Shown: positions 1 through 9,393 of the stretch, piece by piece
Numbering within the stretch: the first letter of the stretch is position 1
Layout of the letters: each line of letters begins with the position of its first letter
Source: Flagellimonas oceanensis
GTDB taxonomy: Bacteria > Bacteroidota > Bacteroidia > Flavobacteriales > Flavobacteriaceae
NCBI RefSeq assembly: GCF_003992595.1
Contig: NZ_RZNA01000024.1
Location: 137,199-201,198, forward strand
Length of the DNA: 64,000 nucleotides
Direction: 5' to 3'
Position numbers and translations under genes: made by a program
The notes under the pieces: generated by a model
Seen by the model: the letters and a program-made list of their open reading frames with translations, nothing else
Database searches by the model: none
Told to the model about the DNA's origin: nothing

Positions 1-32
1 AGTCGCTTTTTTGTTTTATGTACATTTGGAAT

Positions 33-506
33 ATGAATCATACGAAAAGCTACACCCTTACCGAAGCCACCAAAAAGATGGAGCGTTACTGTGCCTATCA
101 AGAGCGTTGCCACAAAGAGGTAGTGGAAAAACTGAAGCGTATGAACATGATTCCGGAAGCCATAGACCAAATCCTGGGGCACCTCATCCAAGAAAACTAC
201 CTCAACGAGGAGCGCTTTGCCAAAGCATTCGCCCGTGGTAAATTCAATATGAAAAAATGGGGGGCGAACAGAATCATCAGGGAGTTGAAATTCCGTGATA
301 TTTCTGCTTACAACATCAAAAGCGCATTGGCCGAAATACAAAATGAGGACTATTTAACAACTTTTGATGAGCTTGCCAAAAAACGGGTGACCCAAATAAA
401 GGAGACGAACCCTTTCAAGAAAAAAAAGAAACTAGCTGATTATTTGTTGTACAGGGGCTGGGAAAGCCACTTGGTGTACGAAAAAGCAAATGAGCTTATC
501 AAATAA
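33..506 (+). CDS. recX: RecX family regulatory protein
   Basis: A protein of about 157 residues that matches the RecX family, whose members bind RecA filaments and limit recombinase activity in the cytoplasm. The family look is seen in the tandem three-helix repeats, with the conserved stretch LIQENYLNEERFAKAFARGK in the first third and a basic run KKKKKL near the end. An ATG at 18 is also in frame, but I prefer the ATG at 33 because MNHTKSYT resembles flavobacterial RecX starts. It ends 3 bases before the convergent cupin gene. No recA is in the window, which is normal for Bacteroidota. Family call is strong; the start is uncertain. Confidence 0.9.
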   Translation: MNHTKSYTLTEATKKMERYCAYQERCHKEVVEKLKRMNMIPEAIDQILGHLIQENYLNEERFAKAFARGKFNMKKWGANRIIRELKFRDISAYNIKSALAEIQNEDYLTTFDELAKKRVTQIKETNPFKKKKKLADYLLYRGWESHLVYEKANELIK

Positions 507-509
507 GCA

Positions 510-1379
510 TCAATCCTGCAGTAATAGTTTCTGCGTACGTTCCACAGCCTTTTCATTTTTCCAATCAATCCATTCTTGCCCTTTCAATCTACGCATGAGG
601 TTATCAAAATGTCGCATCACAAAAATGTTGTAAACTGCTTTCCCAAGATTTTTAGGTTTACGGGCAATCGCCCTTAAGCTCATGGAAAAACCAGGTGTAA
701 TGTACTTCATATGGTGCCAATATCCTTCGGGGATATATAGTACATTCCCATGTTCCAAATTCGTTATATGCCCTTTGGCATGTTGGAGCGCGGGCCATTT
801 ATCCAAATCAGGGTCTGCAAAATCGATATCTTCACGCGTAATCAGTGAATGCGGAATCTTGTACAGAAATTTGGTCTCATCTTGCGAGAAAAGAATACAT
901 TGTTTTTTTCCTTCAAAATGAAAATGGAAAATATTGGCCAAATCAATGTCGTAGTGCATAAAGGTGTGCGAATCCTGTCCGCCAAAAAAGAGCATGGGAA
1001 GCCCCTTCATTAAGCGTAGACCAAAATCCGGGTATGAAAAATCCTTTTGCAGCTCGGGAACTTCCTTTAAAATGTTCCAAAGGAAAATCCGGTATTTGGT
1101 AGGACCGCTTTTTAAGAGCTCGACATAGTCGGCCATCTTCATTTTGGCATGAGGTTCATTGAAGCCTTCATCATGCTTTACCGGTCGATCATCGTAAAGT
1201 GGCACTTCCTTGTCCCCTGCAATTTCTTTCATGTAATCCAGGTCCCATTTGGAATAGGCTGGCCAATCCTCAATAAAGCGCTCAATGACTACGGGCTTTT
1301 GGGGCTTGAAATATTTATGGATAAACTCCTGTTTGGTCAGGGCTTTCTCCCGAGGTATCTGTTCAAGATTCAGTTTCAA
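510..1379 (-). CDS. Cupin-like (JmjC/Cupin_8) Fe(II)/2-oxoglutarate oxygenase-type protein
   Basis: A 289-residue cytoplasmic protein with a JmjC/Cupin_8 fold signature. The metal triad is visible as H142-Y-D144 and a distal histidine at 222/223 in the strand after IPEGY, and the region between has the expected beta-rich pattern. Family members are iron and 2-oxoglutarate dependent hydroxylases of proteins or small molecules; the substrate cannot be read from the sequence. It lies 98 bases downstream of a TonB receptor on the same strand and is convergent with recX, so co-transcription with the receptor is possible. No signal peptide is seen. Confidence 0.82.
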   Translation of the reverse strand: MKLNLEQIPREKALTKQEFIHKYFKPQKPVVIERFIEDWPAYSKWDLDYMKEIAGDKEVPLYDDRPVKHDEGFNEPHAKMKMADYVELLKSGPTKYRIFLWNILKEVPELQKDFSYPDFGLRLMKGLPMLFFGGQDSHTFMHYDIDLANIFHFHFEGKKQCILFSQDETKFLYKIPHSLITREDIDFADPDLDKWPALQHAKGHITNLEHGNVLYIPEGYWHHMKYITPGFSMSLRAIARKPKNLGKAVYNIFVMRHFDNLMRRLKGQEWIDWKNEKAVERTQKLLLQD

Positions 1380-1477
1380 AATTTCAAGGAATTTGAAACA
1401 GCTAAATTAATAAAACGTTTTGAAAACTACTATTTGGGCACCAATTTGCCTTTCCCAGTGGCTGCTCCGTTTTCATT

Positions 1478-3310
1478 CTATTTAAAACTATATCGCAAAC
1501 CAAATAATACATTACTCGGCGGCATAGGTATAAAGCCAGACTCTATGTAATCTGCATCGAAAATATTATTTGCAGTAATGGTAAACTCAGCCTTTTTTAC
1601 TTTAATGACCAATGATGCATCCCAAACATTATATGTTTGTCCCGTAGTACGTTCTGCATACTTATAAATAATATTCTGACGTACATTTTTAAACAATTGG
1701 GTACTTAAGCGCGTAGTATATTGATGCTTCAATGTATTTAAAGAGTAACGGGACAATTCTTCGTTTTGGTCCAAAATATTGTCATCCAAAAACGCATAGC
1801 CCACACTTAAGGTTTGCGTAAAGTCTTTGAACTTAAAATTATAAGCAGCATCCAACTCCAAACCTTTGGTATTTACTTCTGTAATGTTTGTAGCCGTAAA
1901 TACATCTTCAGAAACATCGTTTCTAATAAAATCGATTAGATTGTCCGCATCCCTATTAAAAACAGCAACGCTGGCATTAAATTCAGGAGTAGTATACTTT
2001 AAGCCCAATTCCTGCGCAAAAGCTTCTTCTGGTTCCAAATCTGTGTTACCACTGGTAACTGGGTCGTTATAGTACAAATCCGTATAAGTCGGTATGCGGT
2101 AGGTATAGCCAATATTACCATATACTTTAAAAGTATTGGTAAGGTTATACCCAATATCCAATCCAGGGAATGCTCTCAACTTAAAGTCTGAAAAGTAAGT
2201 CAGCGCCACACCTGGGGTAATATCCAATTTGTTGTCCGCTATACTAAAACGATGTTCCAAAAACACGTTGGACATGAAACGGTTTCGGCTACCTAGGTTA
2301 TTACTTCTTAAATAGATTTGAGAAAGCTCTACCCCAAATCCTGTAATTCCCAATTTAGAGGCATAAGAGGCGTTGGTCTCTACCCCAATTTTATTGGAAA
2401 TATGCATGTTTCTGTAAAAACTTGGTTCATTTCGCCTCAAGAGAAACAAGTCTTGATTACGTTTCCAATAGATTCTTGGCTGTATTCTAAGCTTGTTGTT
2501 CTTAAAGGTGGTGGACAACGCCAACAGGCTGTTTTGGGTTTCTTCATACTCATGAAATGTAGGATTGGTGGTATAAAAATTCTCCGCTCCAAAATTGCGC
2601 TCCAAGAATGTAGCCGTCATTTGTATAGGCTGTGCATTTTTATTGAAAACACTCTTTAAATAGTAATTTCCATTATCATAATCTGAGTTATTTCTATATC
2701 CTTCAGATGTCATCCTTCCCACATGTATGATATGCGTTGAGTTTTCCGTATCGACACCGGCAGTTGCACTACCATTTAATTGTCCAAAAGAACCAGCTTC
2801 CACGTTTAGGGAAACCGAATTATCCAAATTCTTCTTGGTAATGATATTAATAGCACCAGCAAATGCATTCTGTCCAAAAACCCGTGCTGCCGGACCTTTT
2901 ATAATTTCTATTCTTTCTATAACCTCCAATGGCAAGGCTGCGTTCATGGTGTGGTGTCCCGTTTGCGCATCGTCCATTTTAACGCCATCTATCAATAATA
3001 AGGTTTGGTCAAAACCACCACCCCTTATATACAAATCTGCTTGACTACCACCGGTACCGCGTCTTCTTATATCCACACCTACAACTTGTTGAAGTAAATC
3101 TGTCACATTCACAGCGGCACTATTTTTAATATCATTGGAAGTGATGATATTGATGGTCCGTGAATTTTCCTTGAAAGGAAGATTAATTCGGTTTGCCGTC
3201 ACCACAACTTCGCTTAACGAATCTACCATTATAGCAGCATCGTCCTGTTGCGCTTTTACCTGAAAAGCACCGATCAGTACTATCGCAGTAAATAAAATTG
3301 ATTTTTTCAT
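1478..3310 (-). CDS. TonB-dependent outer membrane receptor (BtuB-sized)
   Basis: A 610-residue TonB-dependent receptor. It has an N-terminal signal peptide ending near AQQ, a TonB-box-like SEVVVTANR at about residues 33-41, a plug domain with IRGGGFDQTLLLIDGVK, then a beta barrel ending in phenylalanine-lysine (LRYSFK). It lacks the carboxypeptidase-regulatory-like domain seen in the larger receptors of this window. Its length is like BtuB or siderophore receptors, but the ligand is unknown. It is divergent from a MocR-type regulator across only 95 bases, which suggests that the regulator controls it. No cobalamin riboswitch fits in the gap. Confidence 0.9.
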   Translation of the reverse strand: MKKSILFTAIVLIGAFQVKAQQDDAAIMVDSLSEVVVTANRINLPFKENSRTINIITSNDIKNSAAVNVTDLLQQVVGVDIRRRGTGGSQADLYIRGGGFDQTLLLIDGVKMDDAQTGHHTMNAALPLEVIERIEIIKGPAARVFGQNAFAGAINIITKKNLDNSVSLNVEAGSFGQLNGSATAGVDTENSTHIIHVGRMTSEGYRNNSDYDNGNYYLKSVFNKNAQPIQMTATFLERNFGAENFYTTNPTFHEYEETQNSLLALSTTFKNNKLRIQPRIYWKRNQDLFLLRRNEPSFYRNMHISNKIGVETNASYASKLGITGFGVELSQIYLRSNNLGSRNRFMSNVFLEHRFSIADNKLDITPGVALTYFSDFKLRAFPGLDIGYNLTNTFKVYGNIGYTYRIPTYTDLYYNDPVTSGNTDLEPEEAFAQELGLKYTTPEFNASVAVFNRDADNLIDFIRNDVSEDVFTATNITEVNTKGLELDAAYNFKFKDFTQTLSVGYAFLDDNILDQNEELSRYSLNTLKHQYTTRLSTQLFKNVRQNIIYKYAERTTGQTYNVWDASLVIKVKKAEFTITANNIFDADYIESGFIPMPPSNVLFGLRYSFK

Positions 3311-3361
3311 TATGTAGGCTTGTTAGGTAAATTTTTAAGTCAATTCATTTTATGTTGCAAA

Positions 3362-3422
3362 AGTCCTAACTTTCCGGACGATTAAACTAGTCCAGTTTTA
3401 AAACAATGAATAGTCCGGTTTT
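3362..3422. promoter_or_regulatory. Candidate operator: repeated AGTCC boxes between receptor and MocR regulator
   Basis: AGTCC occurs in direct orientation at 3362-3366, 3389-3393 and 3412-3416. The last two are part of longer near-identical copies (TAGTCCAGTTTT at 3388-3399 and TAGTCCGGTTTT at 3411-3422, 23 bases apart). An inverted copy, CCGGACG, lies at 3374-3380. MocR-type regulators are known to bind mixed direct and inverted repeats beside their own genes. The final copy lies inside the first codons of the regulator, which would fit autorepression. A near-consensus -7 element TAACTTTC is at 3367-3374. The binding role is inferred. Confidence 0.5.
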
Positions 3423-4902
3423 TGATCTATTGGTTCAAATAGTGTCCATAGACAAATCTATTGTTCAGCCTGCATATGTACAGGTGGCACAACAAATCAT
3501 GAACGCCATACAACGTGGTTATTTGGAAAAAGGCAGCAAATTACCGGGAACCCGGGTTTTAGGTAAACTATTGAACGTTCATCGGAATACAGCTGTGGCC
3601 ATCTATGATGAACTGGCCTCCCAAGGTTGGGTAAACATCATACCCAATAAAGGAACCTTTGTGGTAGTTCCAGAAGATTCCAAAGTAAAAATCAAAGCAA
3701 ACACACAGCATATCAACCAAGTTTACGAACATCCCAAGATTCCAGGATTCACTTTCCAACAATCCTTTAATCTAGCATCAACCAAAAAGGAGACCACGGC
3801 CAAATATTCCATAAGTGATGGCAAACCCGATTTACGATTACATCCCGTGCACCAATTTTCCAGATGGTACAGTGCTGCAATGAAACGAAAGCCGTTAATC
3901 AACAAATGGAATAGATCCAGTGCCTTGATTCCTTCGGTTTTTAGCACCCAACTCTGTAACTATTTAAATGCCACTAGGGGATTTCATATCAAACCAACCC
4001 ATTTATTGAATACCCGCAGTACGGAAATGAGCCTGTATATTGTTTCGCAGGTATTGATAAATCCAGGCGATTTGGTGCTGGTTGGACAACTAAGCAATTA
4101 TGTGGCCAACATGATATTTCAACAATCGGGGGCAAAAATTAAAACAGTACCTGTAGATGATGAGGGATTGGATATTGGTTATATAAAGAGGCATTTTAAA
4201 CATGGGCACATTCGTTGTATTTATGTTTGCTCTAACAGGGACTATCCTACAACCACAACATTGAGCACAAAAAGAAGACTGCAATTATTGGAATTGGCCA
4301 AAACGCATGGTGTTGCCATAATCGAGGACGATTTTGACCATGATTTTCAGTTTGAAGGGTCTTCCATGTTGCCCATGGCATGTGCAGATGCCAATGGGAA
4401 TATCATCTACTTGGGTAAACTGGGACAGTCTTTATTCCCAAGTTTTCATACTGGGTTTGTTGTGGCACCAGAACAGGTAATTTCCGAAGCCAATAATTAC
4501 TTGCAATTATTGGATACACAAGGAGACCTGATACAGGAACAAATGCTTTCTGAACTTATATCCGAAGGTGAAATATACCGGCTCAAGAAAAAAAATATCG
4601 TAACCTACAAACAACGTAGGGATGCTTTATGCACTTTTTTAAAAGAACATTTTGACGACATACTTGATTGGCAAATACCTTCTGGAGGGCTGGCCATGTG
4701 GTTGCGATTTAAAAAGCCCATATCTTTAGTAAAACTGGCCGAAGAAGCTGAAAAACTGGATTTATTTTTACCAAAAACCATTCTCTATCAAGATAGAAAC
4801 ACCTGTGCCATACGTTTTGGTTACGGGAACTTAAACGAGGAAGAACTTAAAATCGTGATTGAAAAGTTAAAACAAGCATACCTGCAGTTGGCAGCTGCTT
4901 AA
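3406..4902 (+). CDS. MocR/GabR-type transcriptional regulator with degenerate aminotransferase domain
   Basis: A 498-residue fusion of a GntR-type winged helix (about residues 20-90, including GTRVLGKLLNVHRNTAVAIYDE) and a fold-type I aminotransferase domain (about 120-490). In typical MocR proteins the motif YLGTFSKTLFP carries the lysine that binds pyridoxal phosphate. Here it reads YLGKLGQSLFP, so the lysine position is Q341. The nearby phosphate-contact arginine region reads SFHTGF rather than S-R-GY, while the cofactor-contact Asp in EDDFD (308) and the terminal IRFGYG are kept. It probably senses a ligand without forming a Schiff base. It is divergent from the TonB receptor gene at 1478-3310. 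Confidence 0.88.
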   Translation: MNSPVFDLLVQIVSIDKSIVQPAYVQVAQQIMNAIQRGYLEKGSKLPGTRVLGKLLNVHRNTAVAIYDELASQGWVNIIPNKGTFVVVPEDSKVKIKANTQHINQVYEHPKIPGFTFQQSFNLASTKKETTAKYSISDGKPDLRLHPVHQFSRWYSAAMKRKPLINKWNRSSALIPSVFSTQLCNYLNATRGFHIKPTHLLNTRSTEMSLYIVSQVLINPGDLVLVGQLSNYVANMIFQQSGAKIKTVPVDDEGLDIGYIKRHFKHGHIRCIYVCSNRDYPTTTTLSTKRRLQLLELAKTHGVAIIEDDFDHDFQFEGSSMLPMACADANGNIIYLGKLGQSLFPSFHTGFVVAPEQVISEANNYLQLLDTQGDLIQEQMLSELISEGEIYRLKKKNIVTYKQRRDALCTFLKEHFDDILDWQIPSGGLAMWLRFKKPISLVKLAEEAEKLDLFLPKTILYQDRNTCAIRFGYGNLNEEELKIVIEKLKQAYLQLAAA

Positions 4903-4963
4903 CCATTCAAATTTATCTATATTGCACAGATGACAATTAACGATCAAAACGCTGAATACCATC

Positions 4964-6439
4964 GTGCTTAAAAAATTATGTTCCTTAAGGTATGAAGATC
5001 TGGACTGGAAAATGGTCCTTTTTGTTTTGGTCGTGGTGTCCGTTTTTATCCGTTTCCCTTTCTTTTTTAGGGATTATGTGGATCGAGATGAAAGCACTTT
5101 CATCCTTATGGGACAATCCTGGGTCGATGGATATTTGCCCTATACCCAACTTTGGGACCTTAAACCGCCGATTACCTTTCTGTATTTTGCCGTAATCATT
5201 AAAATTTTTGGGAAAAGCTTTTTTGCCATTCGCTTTTTTGGCGCTGTAATGGTGGGCTTGACAAGTTTGTTTACGTATGGCATTACTAAAAAAATAACCA
5301 GTAAAAAAATTGCATTCTGGGTCGCCATCTTTTGTGTGTTCTTCCAAAGCTTGTTTGGGAGTTTACAAGGAGTAATGTCGGAACACATTTGTACACTTTT
5401 TTTTGTCGCAGGTATTTATATTGTGATTTATAAAAGGAAATGGCAATGGTTTTTATTGGCCGGACTATTGTTTGGGCTTTCCATTATGTCCAAATTGAAT
5501 ATGGCATATCCCGTATTGACTTTGGGCATCTACTTTTTGTCGGAGGGTTTTGCCAAGGACAAGTTATCCAAGAGCATTCGGAATTTATTCTTTATGGGAA
5601 TCGGTGTCGCCCTTACCGTTATCCTGACCGCATTGCCCTATTATCTTCAAGATAACCTTTATGTTTGGTGGGAATCCATTTTTGAGGCACCCTTGGCCTA
5701 TGCTGGAAGCAAGTATCACTCTCCAGTAAAAACATTGCCCTTTGTTTTTATTGTTCTTGGGCTTTTGATTGTTGGTTTTGTGTACAAAATCATCGATTTT
5801 AAATCGAGGGAATCACAGTTATTGACCGTTGTCATCATTGGCATTTTGCTTTCTTTTATGCAAACCGGAAAGGTCAATGGCCATTATTTGATTCAACTGT
5901 ATCCCTTTATTTTGATTCCGATAGGAGCTGCCTTTGGCAAGCTTCCGAAGCTGAAGAAATCATACAAACCTCTTATCATAGCGTTGCTTTTGCTTATTCC
6001 GATGGAATCTTATTTGGAATACATGAACATTGTTTCCAACAAAATAAAAAAAGGGTCTTTATATAATGGTGAAGGGATTGATGTCCCCAGATACATCCTA
6101 GAACATAATCTGGAAACCAATAATATTTTCTTTACCGAATACCATATTGGATATTGGGTTTTGGGCGAAACACCACCCACAAAAGCGGCTACCCACCCTA
6201 GTAACATTACCCGTGATGAATTGTTTTCCAATCTCGACAACCCAAGAAAAACAGGGGTTGAAGAGCTCAAATACATTATGGAGGTCATCCAACCAAAAAC
6301 CTTGATAGCTCGAAATGGTAAAAAGATTTTTGATAAAAAACTAGTGGAGTACAACACTTATATAGATGCTTATATAGAAACACATTATAAGTTAGAGGCT
6401 ACTGTGGGAAGAGGACTAATCTACCAACGACTAGAATGA
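4964..6439 (+). CDS. GT39/PMT-like polytopic membrane glycosyltransferase
   Basis: A protein of 491 residues with roughly ten hydrophobic segments, of the dolichyl-phosphate-mannose mannosyltransferase/ArnT-like class (PMT_2). Support is the first periplasmic loop with DRDES (residues 40-44) followed by WDLKPP, typical of lipid-phosphate-sugar dependent transferases, and the soluble C-terminal tail. It probably moves a sugar from a polyprenyl phosphate donor onto an envelope acceptor; donor and acceptor are unknown. The start is a GTG at 4964 because the first in-frame ATG (5012) would cut into the first membrane helix. It lies 61 bases after the MocR gene. Confidence 0.8.
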   Translation: MLKKLCSLRYEDLDWKMVLFVLVVVSVFIRFPFFFRDYVDRDESTFILMGQSWVDGYLPYTQLWDLKPPITFLYFAVIIKIFGKSFFAIRFFGAVMVGLTSLFTYGITKKITSKKIAFWVAIFCVFFQSLFGSLQGVMSEHICTLFFVAGIYIVIYKRKWQWFLLAGLLFGLSIMSKLNMAYPVLTLGIYFLSEGFAKDKLSKSIRNLFFMGIGVALTVILTALPYYLQDNLYVWWESIFEAPLAYAGSKYHSPVKTLPFVFIVLGLLIVGFVYKIIDFKSRESQLLTVVIIGILLSFMQTGKVNGHYLIQLYPFILIPIGAAFGKLPKLKKSYKPLIIALLLLIPMESYLEYMNIVSNKIKKGSLYNGEGIDVPRYILEHNLETNNIFFTEYHIGYWVLGETPPTKAATHPSNITRDELFSNLDNPRKTGVEELKYIMEVIQPKTLIARNGKKIFDKKLVEYNTYIDAYIETHYKLEATVGRGLIYQRLE

Positions 6440-6456
6440 TTCCCGTAACAAATATT

Positions 6457-6843
6457 TCATTGAGCGGGTTTGGTAATGAAATTGCATTGCATGCATTGGT
6501 ACTTTCTGGGCTCAAAGAACGGAAACAGTTTATAAAAAATAGTACTTCGCGAATAGTAAATCTCTGACTTGGTGGCCTTGCAATTAGGGCAAACCACTGG
6601 ATTGCCAAAATCATCGGTGGCGTAGTTTCGGACTTCATCGAAAATTTCCTTGGCTCTTTCCTTATCGCTTGAATACACTTGTAACTTAACACCACCTAAA
6701 GCTGCACTAATCAAAGGATCTGAATTAATAGTAGCTTCATCCCTTAAAAATACAGGAATCCCCTCTGCTTCCAATTTGCCTTTAATGACCACGGCATCCG
6801 CCGGAAACTCAAAGCTTCCCAAAGTGTAAAATTCAGTTTTCAT
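6457..6843 (-). CDS. DUF2007 protein with C-terminal zinc ribbon
   Basis: A small cytoplasmic protein of about 128 residues. The N-terminal half matches the DUF2007 'putative signal transducing protein' pattern (FPADAVVIKGKLEAEGIPVF and a ferredoxin-like alternation). The C-terminal half has two CxxC pairs, CPNCKAT and CMQCNF, that form a zinc ribbon. I chose the ATG at 6843 (MKTEFYTLGSF) over an upstream in-frame codon since the domain starts there. It is convergent with the glycosyltransferase gene. Function is unknown; DUF2007 is PII-like in fold by family knowledge. Confidence 0.75.
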   Translation of the reverse strand: MKTEFYTLGSFEFPADAVVIKGKLEAEGIPVFLRDEATINSDPLISAALGGVKLQVYSSDKERAKEIFDEVRNYATDDFGNPVVCPNCKATKSEIYYSRSTIFYKLFPFFEPRKYQCMQCNFITKPAQ

Positions 6844-7008
6844 CCTTCCAAATATTTTAAAGGGCTTGCAAACAAAATCGCAATCGCTCAATTTCTTGTT
6901 AAAATAGTCGATATTTTCAAATAGCTACCGAAAAATTTCTCCACCCCACAAATCTAGCACTTACGCAGATTAAACAGTATCTTAGTGCATCTTAAACCTA
7001 ACTCGAAA

Positions 7009-8805
7009 ATGAAATTTACCCTTTCCATTTTAGCACTATTCACTGGGCTATTGATGACTGCCCAGACCAACACCTATTCTATTTCTTTTGACAATGCCTT
7101 GCATCATGAGGCAATTATTGAAGCTACTTTTCCCGATTTAACTTCGGACACTGTGGAGTTTCGGATGAGCAGAACCTCTCCTGGACGTTATGCCCTTCAC
7201 GAATTCGCCAAAAACGTTTATGGCTTTCAAGCTACCGACAGCAAAGGAAATCCCCTGACCGTGACCCGTCCAAATCCATATGCTTGGGAAGTTAGCGGAC
7301 ATGATGGCACCATCAAGATCAAATATATTTTATTTGCCAATCGAGGTGGGGGTACTTATTCCCAAGTGGATGAGACTCATGCCCACTTGAACATTCCTGC
7401 AACTTTTATGTTCTCCCCTGAATTGAGTGAGCGCGAAATCGAAGTGACTTTTGATGTTCGTGAAGACTTGGACTGGAAAGTGGCCACACAACTTCCTTTG
7501 GTCTCCGGCACTACCTATTCGGCACCTGACCTCCAATATTTTATGGACAGTCCTACGGAAATCAGCAATTACATGCTACGTTCTTTTGAAGTGGATGACA
7601 AGACCATCAATCTTGCACTGCATCACAACGGAACTGAGGAAGAAGCTGATGAGTATTTTGAAAAAGTAAAAAAAGTAGTTCTGGCAGAAAAGGACGTCTA
7701 TGGTGAGTTGCCAGATTACGATTATGGAAGTTACACGTTTCTTGCCTGTTATATCCCCAATGCCTCGGGCGATGGCATGGAACACCGAAATTCCACCATA
7801 TTGACGAGTACCCGAAGCTTGGCTGATGGCGGTATGGAACGTAATATCGGGACCGTATCCCATGAGTTTTTCCATTCTTGGAACGTAGAGCGTATTCGCC
7901 CAAAAACTTTGGAGCCTTTTGATTTTGAGGAAGCCAATATGAGCGGGGCGCTTTGGTTTGCCGAAGGGTTCACTAGTTATTACACGGGCCTGATTTTATG
8001 TAGAGCTGGTCTTTCCAGCCCCCAATCATATGTTGAGGGATTGGCCGGGACCTTCAATTATGTTTGGAACTCCCCTGCACGACAATTCTTCAATCCGATT
8101 GAAATGAGCTTCCAAGCGCCCTTTGTGGATGCAGCCACCTCGGTAGACCCTGTCAACCGTGAGAACATGTTCATTTCCTATTATTCCTACGGAAGTGTAT
8201 TGGGCTTGGCTTTAGATCTTTCCCTTCGTGAAAAAGATTTAAACCTGGATGGTTTCATGAAATATGTCTGGAAAAAATATGGCAAAGCTGAAAACCCATA
8301 TACGATTGAAAATCTGCATGGTGCTTTGAGCGAGTACGCAGGAAAATCTTTTGGGGACCAATTTTTCAACAGTTATATCTACAAAAGTGATATGCCCGAT
8401 TACAAAACACTTATGGAGTCAGTAGGTGTAATTCTGGAACAAGCTGAAACTGCTCCGTATTTTGGATCATATGTCTTAATGAGCAGGGATAACTCAGGTT
8501 ATAGGATTCTCAGAAACACAAAAATGAACAGTCCTGCCTACGTTGCTGGACTGGACAGTGGGGATGTGATTTTGAGTATCAACGACAAGCCTTTGGCTGA
8601 GGACCAATCTTTTGATGATTACTTGATGCAATTCAATTTAGGAGAAGCATTGCAAGTAAAGTATACAAGATACGGGGAGGAAAAAACCACAGAACTGGTT
8701 CTGACACCCAGTCCCGACTATTCCTTTAGCTTAATGGAGGACAAAGATTTAAAACCGTCCAAAGAAATGCTTGAACATCGAAAAGAGTGGCTTAAGGTGG
8801 AGTAA
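7009..8805 (+). CDS. M61 family glycyl aminopeptidase-like metalloprotease with PDZ domain
   Basis: A 598-residue secreted or periplasmic peptidase. A signal peptide (MKFTLSILALFTGLLMTAQ) leads into the M61 N-terminal beta domain, then the zinc motif HEFFH at residues 285-289 with the downstream glutamate in WFAEGFTSYY, and finally a PDZ domain at about residues 490-580 (SPAYVAGLDSGDVILSIND). M61 enzymes are aminopeptidases related to glycyl aminopeptidase. The ATG at 7009 is chosen because it starts the signal peptide. The stop codon is immediately followed by the ATG of the GNAT gene, so the two are translationally coupled. Confidence 0.92.
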   Translation: MKFTLSILALFTGLLMTAQTNTYSISFDNALHHEAIIEATFPDLTSDTVEFRMSRTSPGRYALHEFAKNVYGFQATDSKGNPLTVTRPNPYAWEVSGHDGTIKIKYILFANRGGGTYSQVDETHAHLNIPATFMFSPELSEREIEVTFDVREDLDWKVATQLPLVSGTTYSAPDLQYFMDSPTEISNYMLRSFEVDDKTINLALHHNGTEEEADEYFEKVKKVVLAEKDVYGELPDYDYGSYTFLACYIPNASGDGMEHRNSTILTSTRSLADGGMERNIGTVSHEFFHSWNVERIRPKTLEPFDFEEANMSGALWFAEGFTSYYTGLILCRAGLSSPQSYVEGLAGTFNYVWNSPARQFFNPIEMSFQAPFVDAATSVDPVNRENMFISYYSYGSVLGLALDLSLREKDLNLDGFMKYVWKKYGKAENPYTIENLHGALSEYAGKSFGDQFFNSYIYKSDMPDYKTLMESVGVILEQAETAPYFGSYVLMSRDNSGYRILRNTKMNSPAYVAGLDSGDVILSINDKPLAEDQSFDDYLMQFNLGEALQVKYTRYGEEKTTELVLTPSPDYSFSLMEDKDLKPSKEMLEHRKEWLKVE

Positions 8806-9333
8806 ATGATTGTTTACAAACAAGCTGATTCTTTAAAAGAACTGGAACAGATTCTAGCGCTTCAGCAGCGTAATCTACCTAAAAATATAAGTCAAGAGGA
8901 AAGCACAAAAGAAGGTTTTGTGACTGTGGAACATTCCTTGGAGACCTTAAAGTCCATGAACGATGTCTGTGGACACATCATAGCTATGGATGATGGTCAG
9001 GTCGTGGGTTACGCACTTTGCATGCACCCTGAATTTTCCGAGGATATTGAAGTACTTCGCCCCATGTTCATGGAAATCGAAACGGCACTGAATGATGATG
9101 TACGCTATATGGTAATGGGGCAAATCTGCGTGGCCAAAAGTCATCGGAACCAAGGTATCTTCCGAAAACTGTATCAAACCATGAAGGAGAAACTACCCAT
9201 GGGGTTCGATACCATTGTTACCGAAGTGGATGGAAAGAATAAGAGGTCTTTGGATGCACATGCCGCCATTGGCTTTCAGGAATTGAGAAGATATTATGCT
9301 GACAATAAGGAGTGGGTCATAATTATTTTGTGA
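8806..9333 (+). CDS. GNAT family N-acetyltransferase
   Basis: A 175-residue GCN5-related acetyltransferase. The acetyl-CoA binding motif A appears as ICVAKSHRNQGIFRKLY, followed by a conserved end region (DAHAAIGFQELRRYY) that is typical of motif B. The substrate cannot be predicted. It begins at the base after the M61 peptidase stop codon, which makes an operon with that gene likely. It is followed by the inverted repeat and promoter of the DUF2975 gene. Confidence 0.85.
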   Translation: MIVYKQADSLKELEQILALQQRNLPKNISQEESTKEGFVTVEHSLETLKSMNDVCGHIIAMDDGQVVGYALCMHPEFSEDIEVLRPMFMEIETALNDDVRYMVMGQICVAKSHRNQGIFRKLYQTMKEKLPMGFDTIVTEVDGKNKRSLDAHAAIGFQELRRYYADNKEWVIIIL

Positions 9334-9337
9334 GGCT

Positions 9338-9390
9338 AATTATTGTTTTTCGATAATTTAATGTATGTTTGTTATCGAAAAACAATAATT
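9338..9390 (+). promoter_or_regulatory. Promoter embedded in a 19-bp perfect inverted repeat
   Basis: Perfect 19-base arms (9338-9356 and 9372-9390, with AATTATTGTTTTTCGATAA as the left arm) flank a 15-base spacer. A Bacteroidota-type promoter sits on this frame: TTG at 9343-9345 in the left arm, 18 bases, then TATGTTTG (TAnnTTTG) at 9364-9371 filling the spacer. The transcription start would fall in the right arm. This is what an operator for the adjacent HTH protein should look like. Terminator function for the GNAT gene is a weaker alternative. Confidence 0.72.
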
Positions 9391-9393
9391 TTC

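Noticed and set aside
3311-3405. Cobalamin riboswitch before the BtuB-sized receptor
   Set aside because: The gap is only 95 bases, no B12-box-like sequence is visible, and the space is filled by AGTCC repeats.
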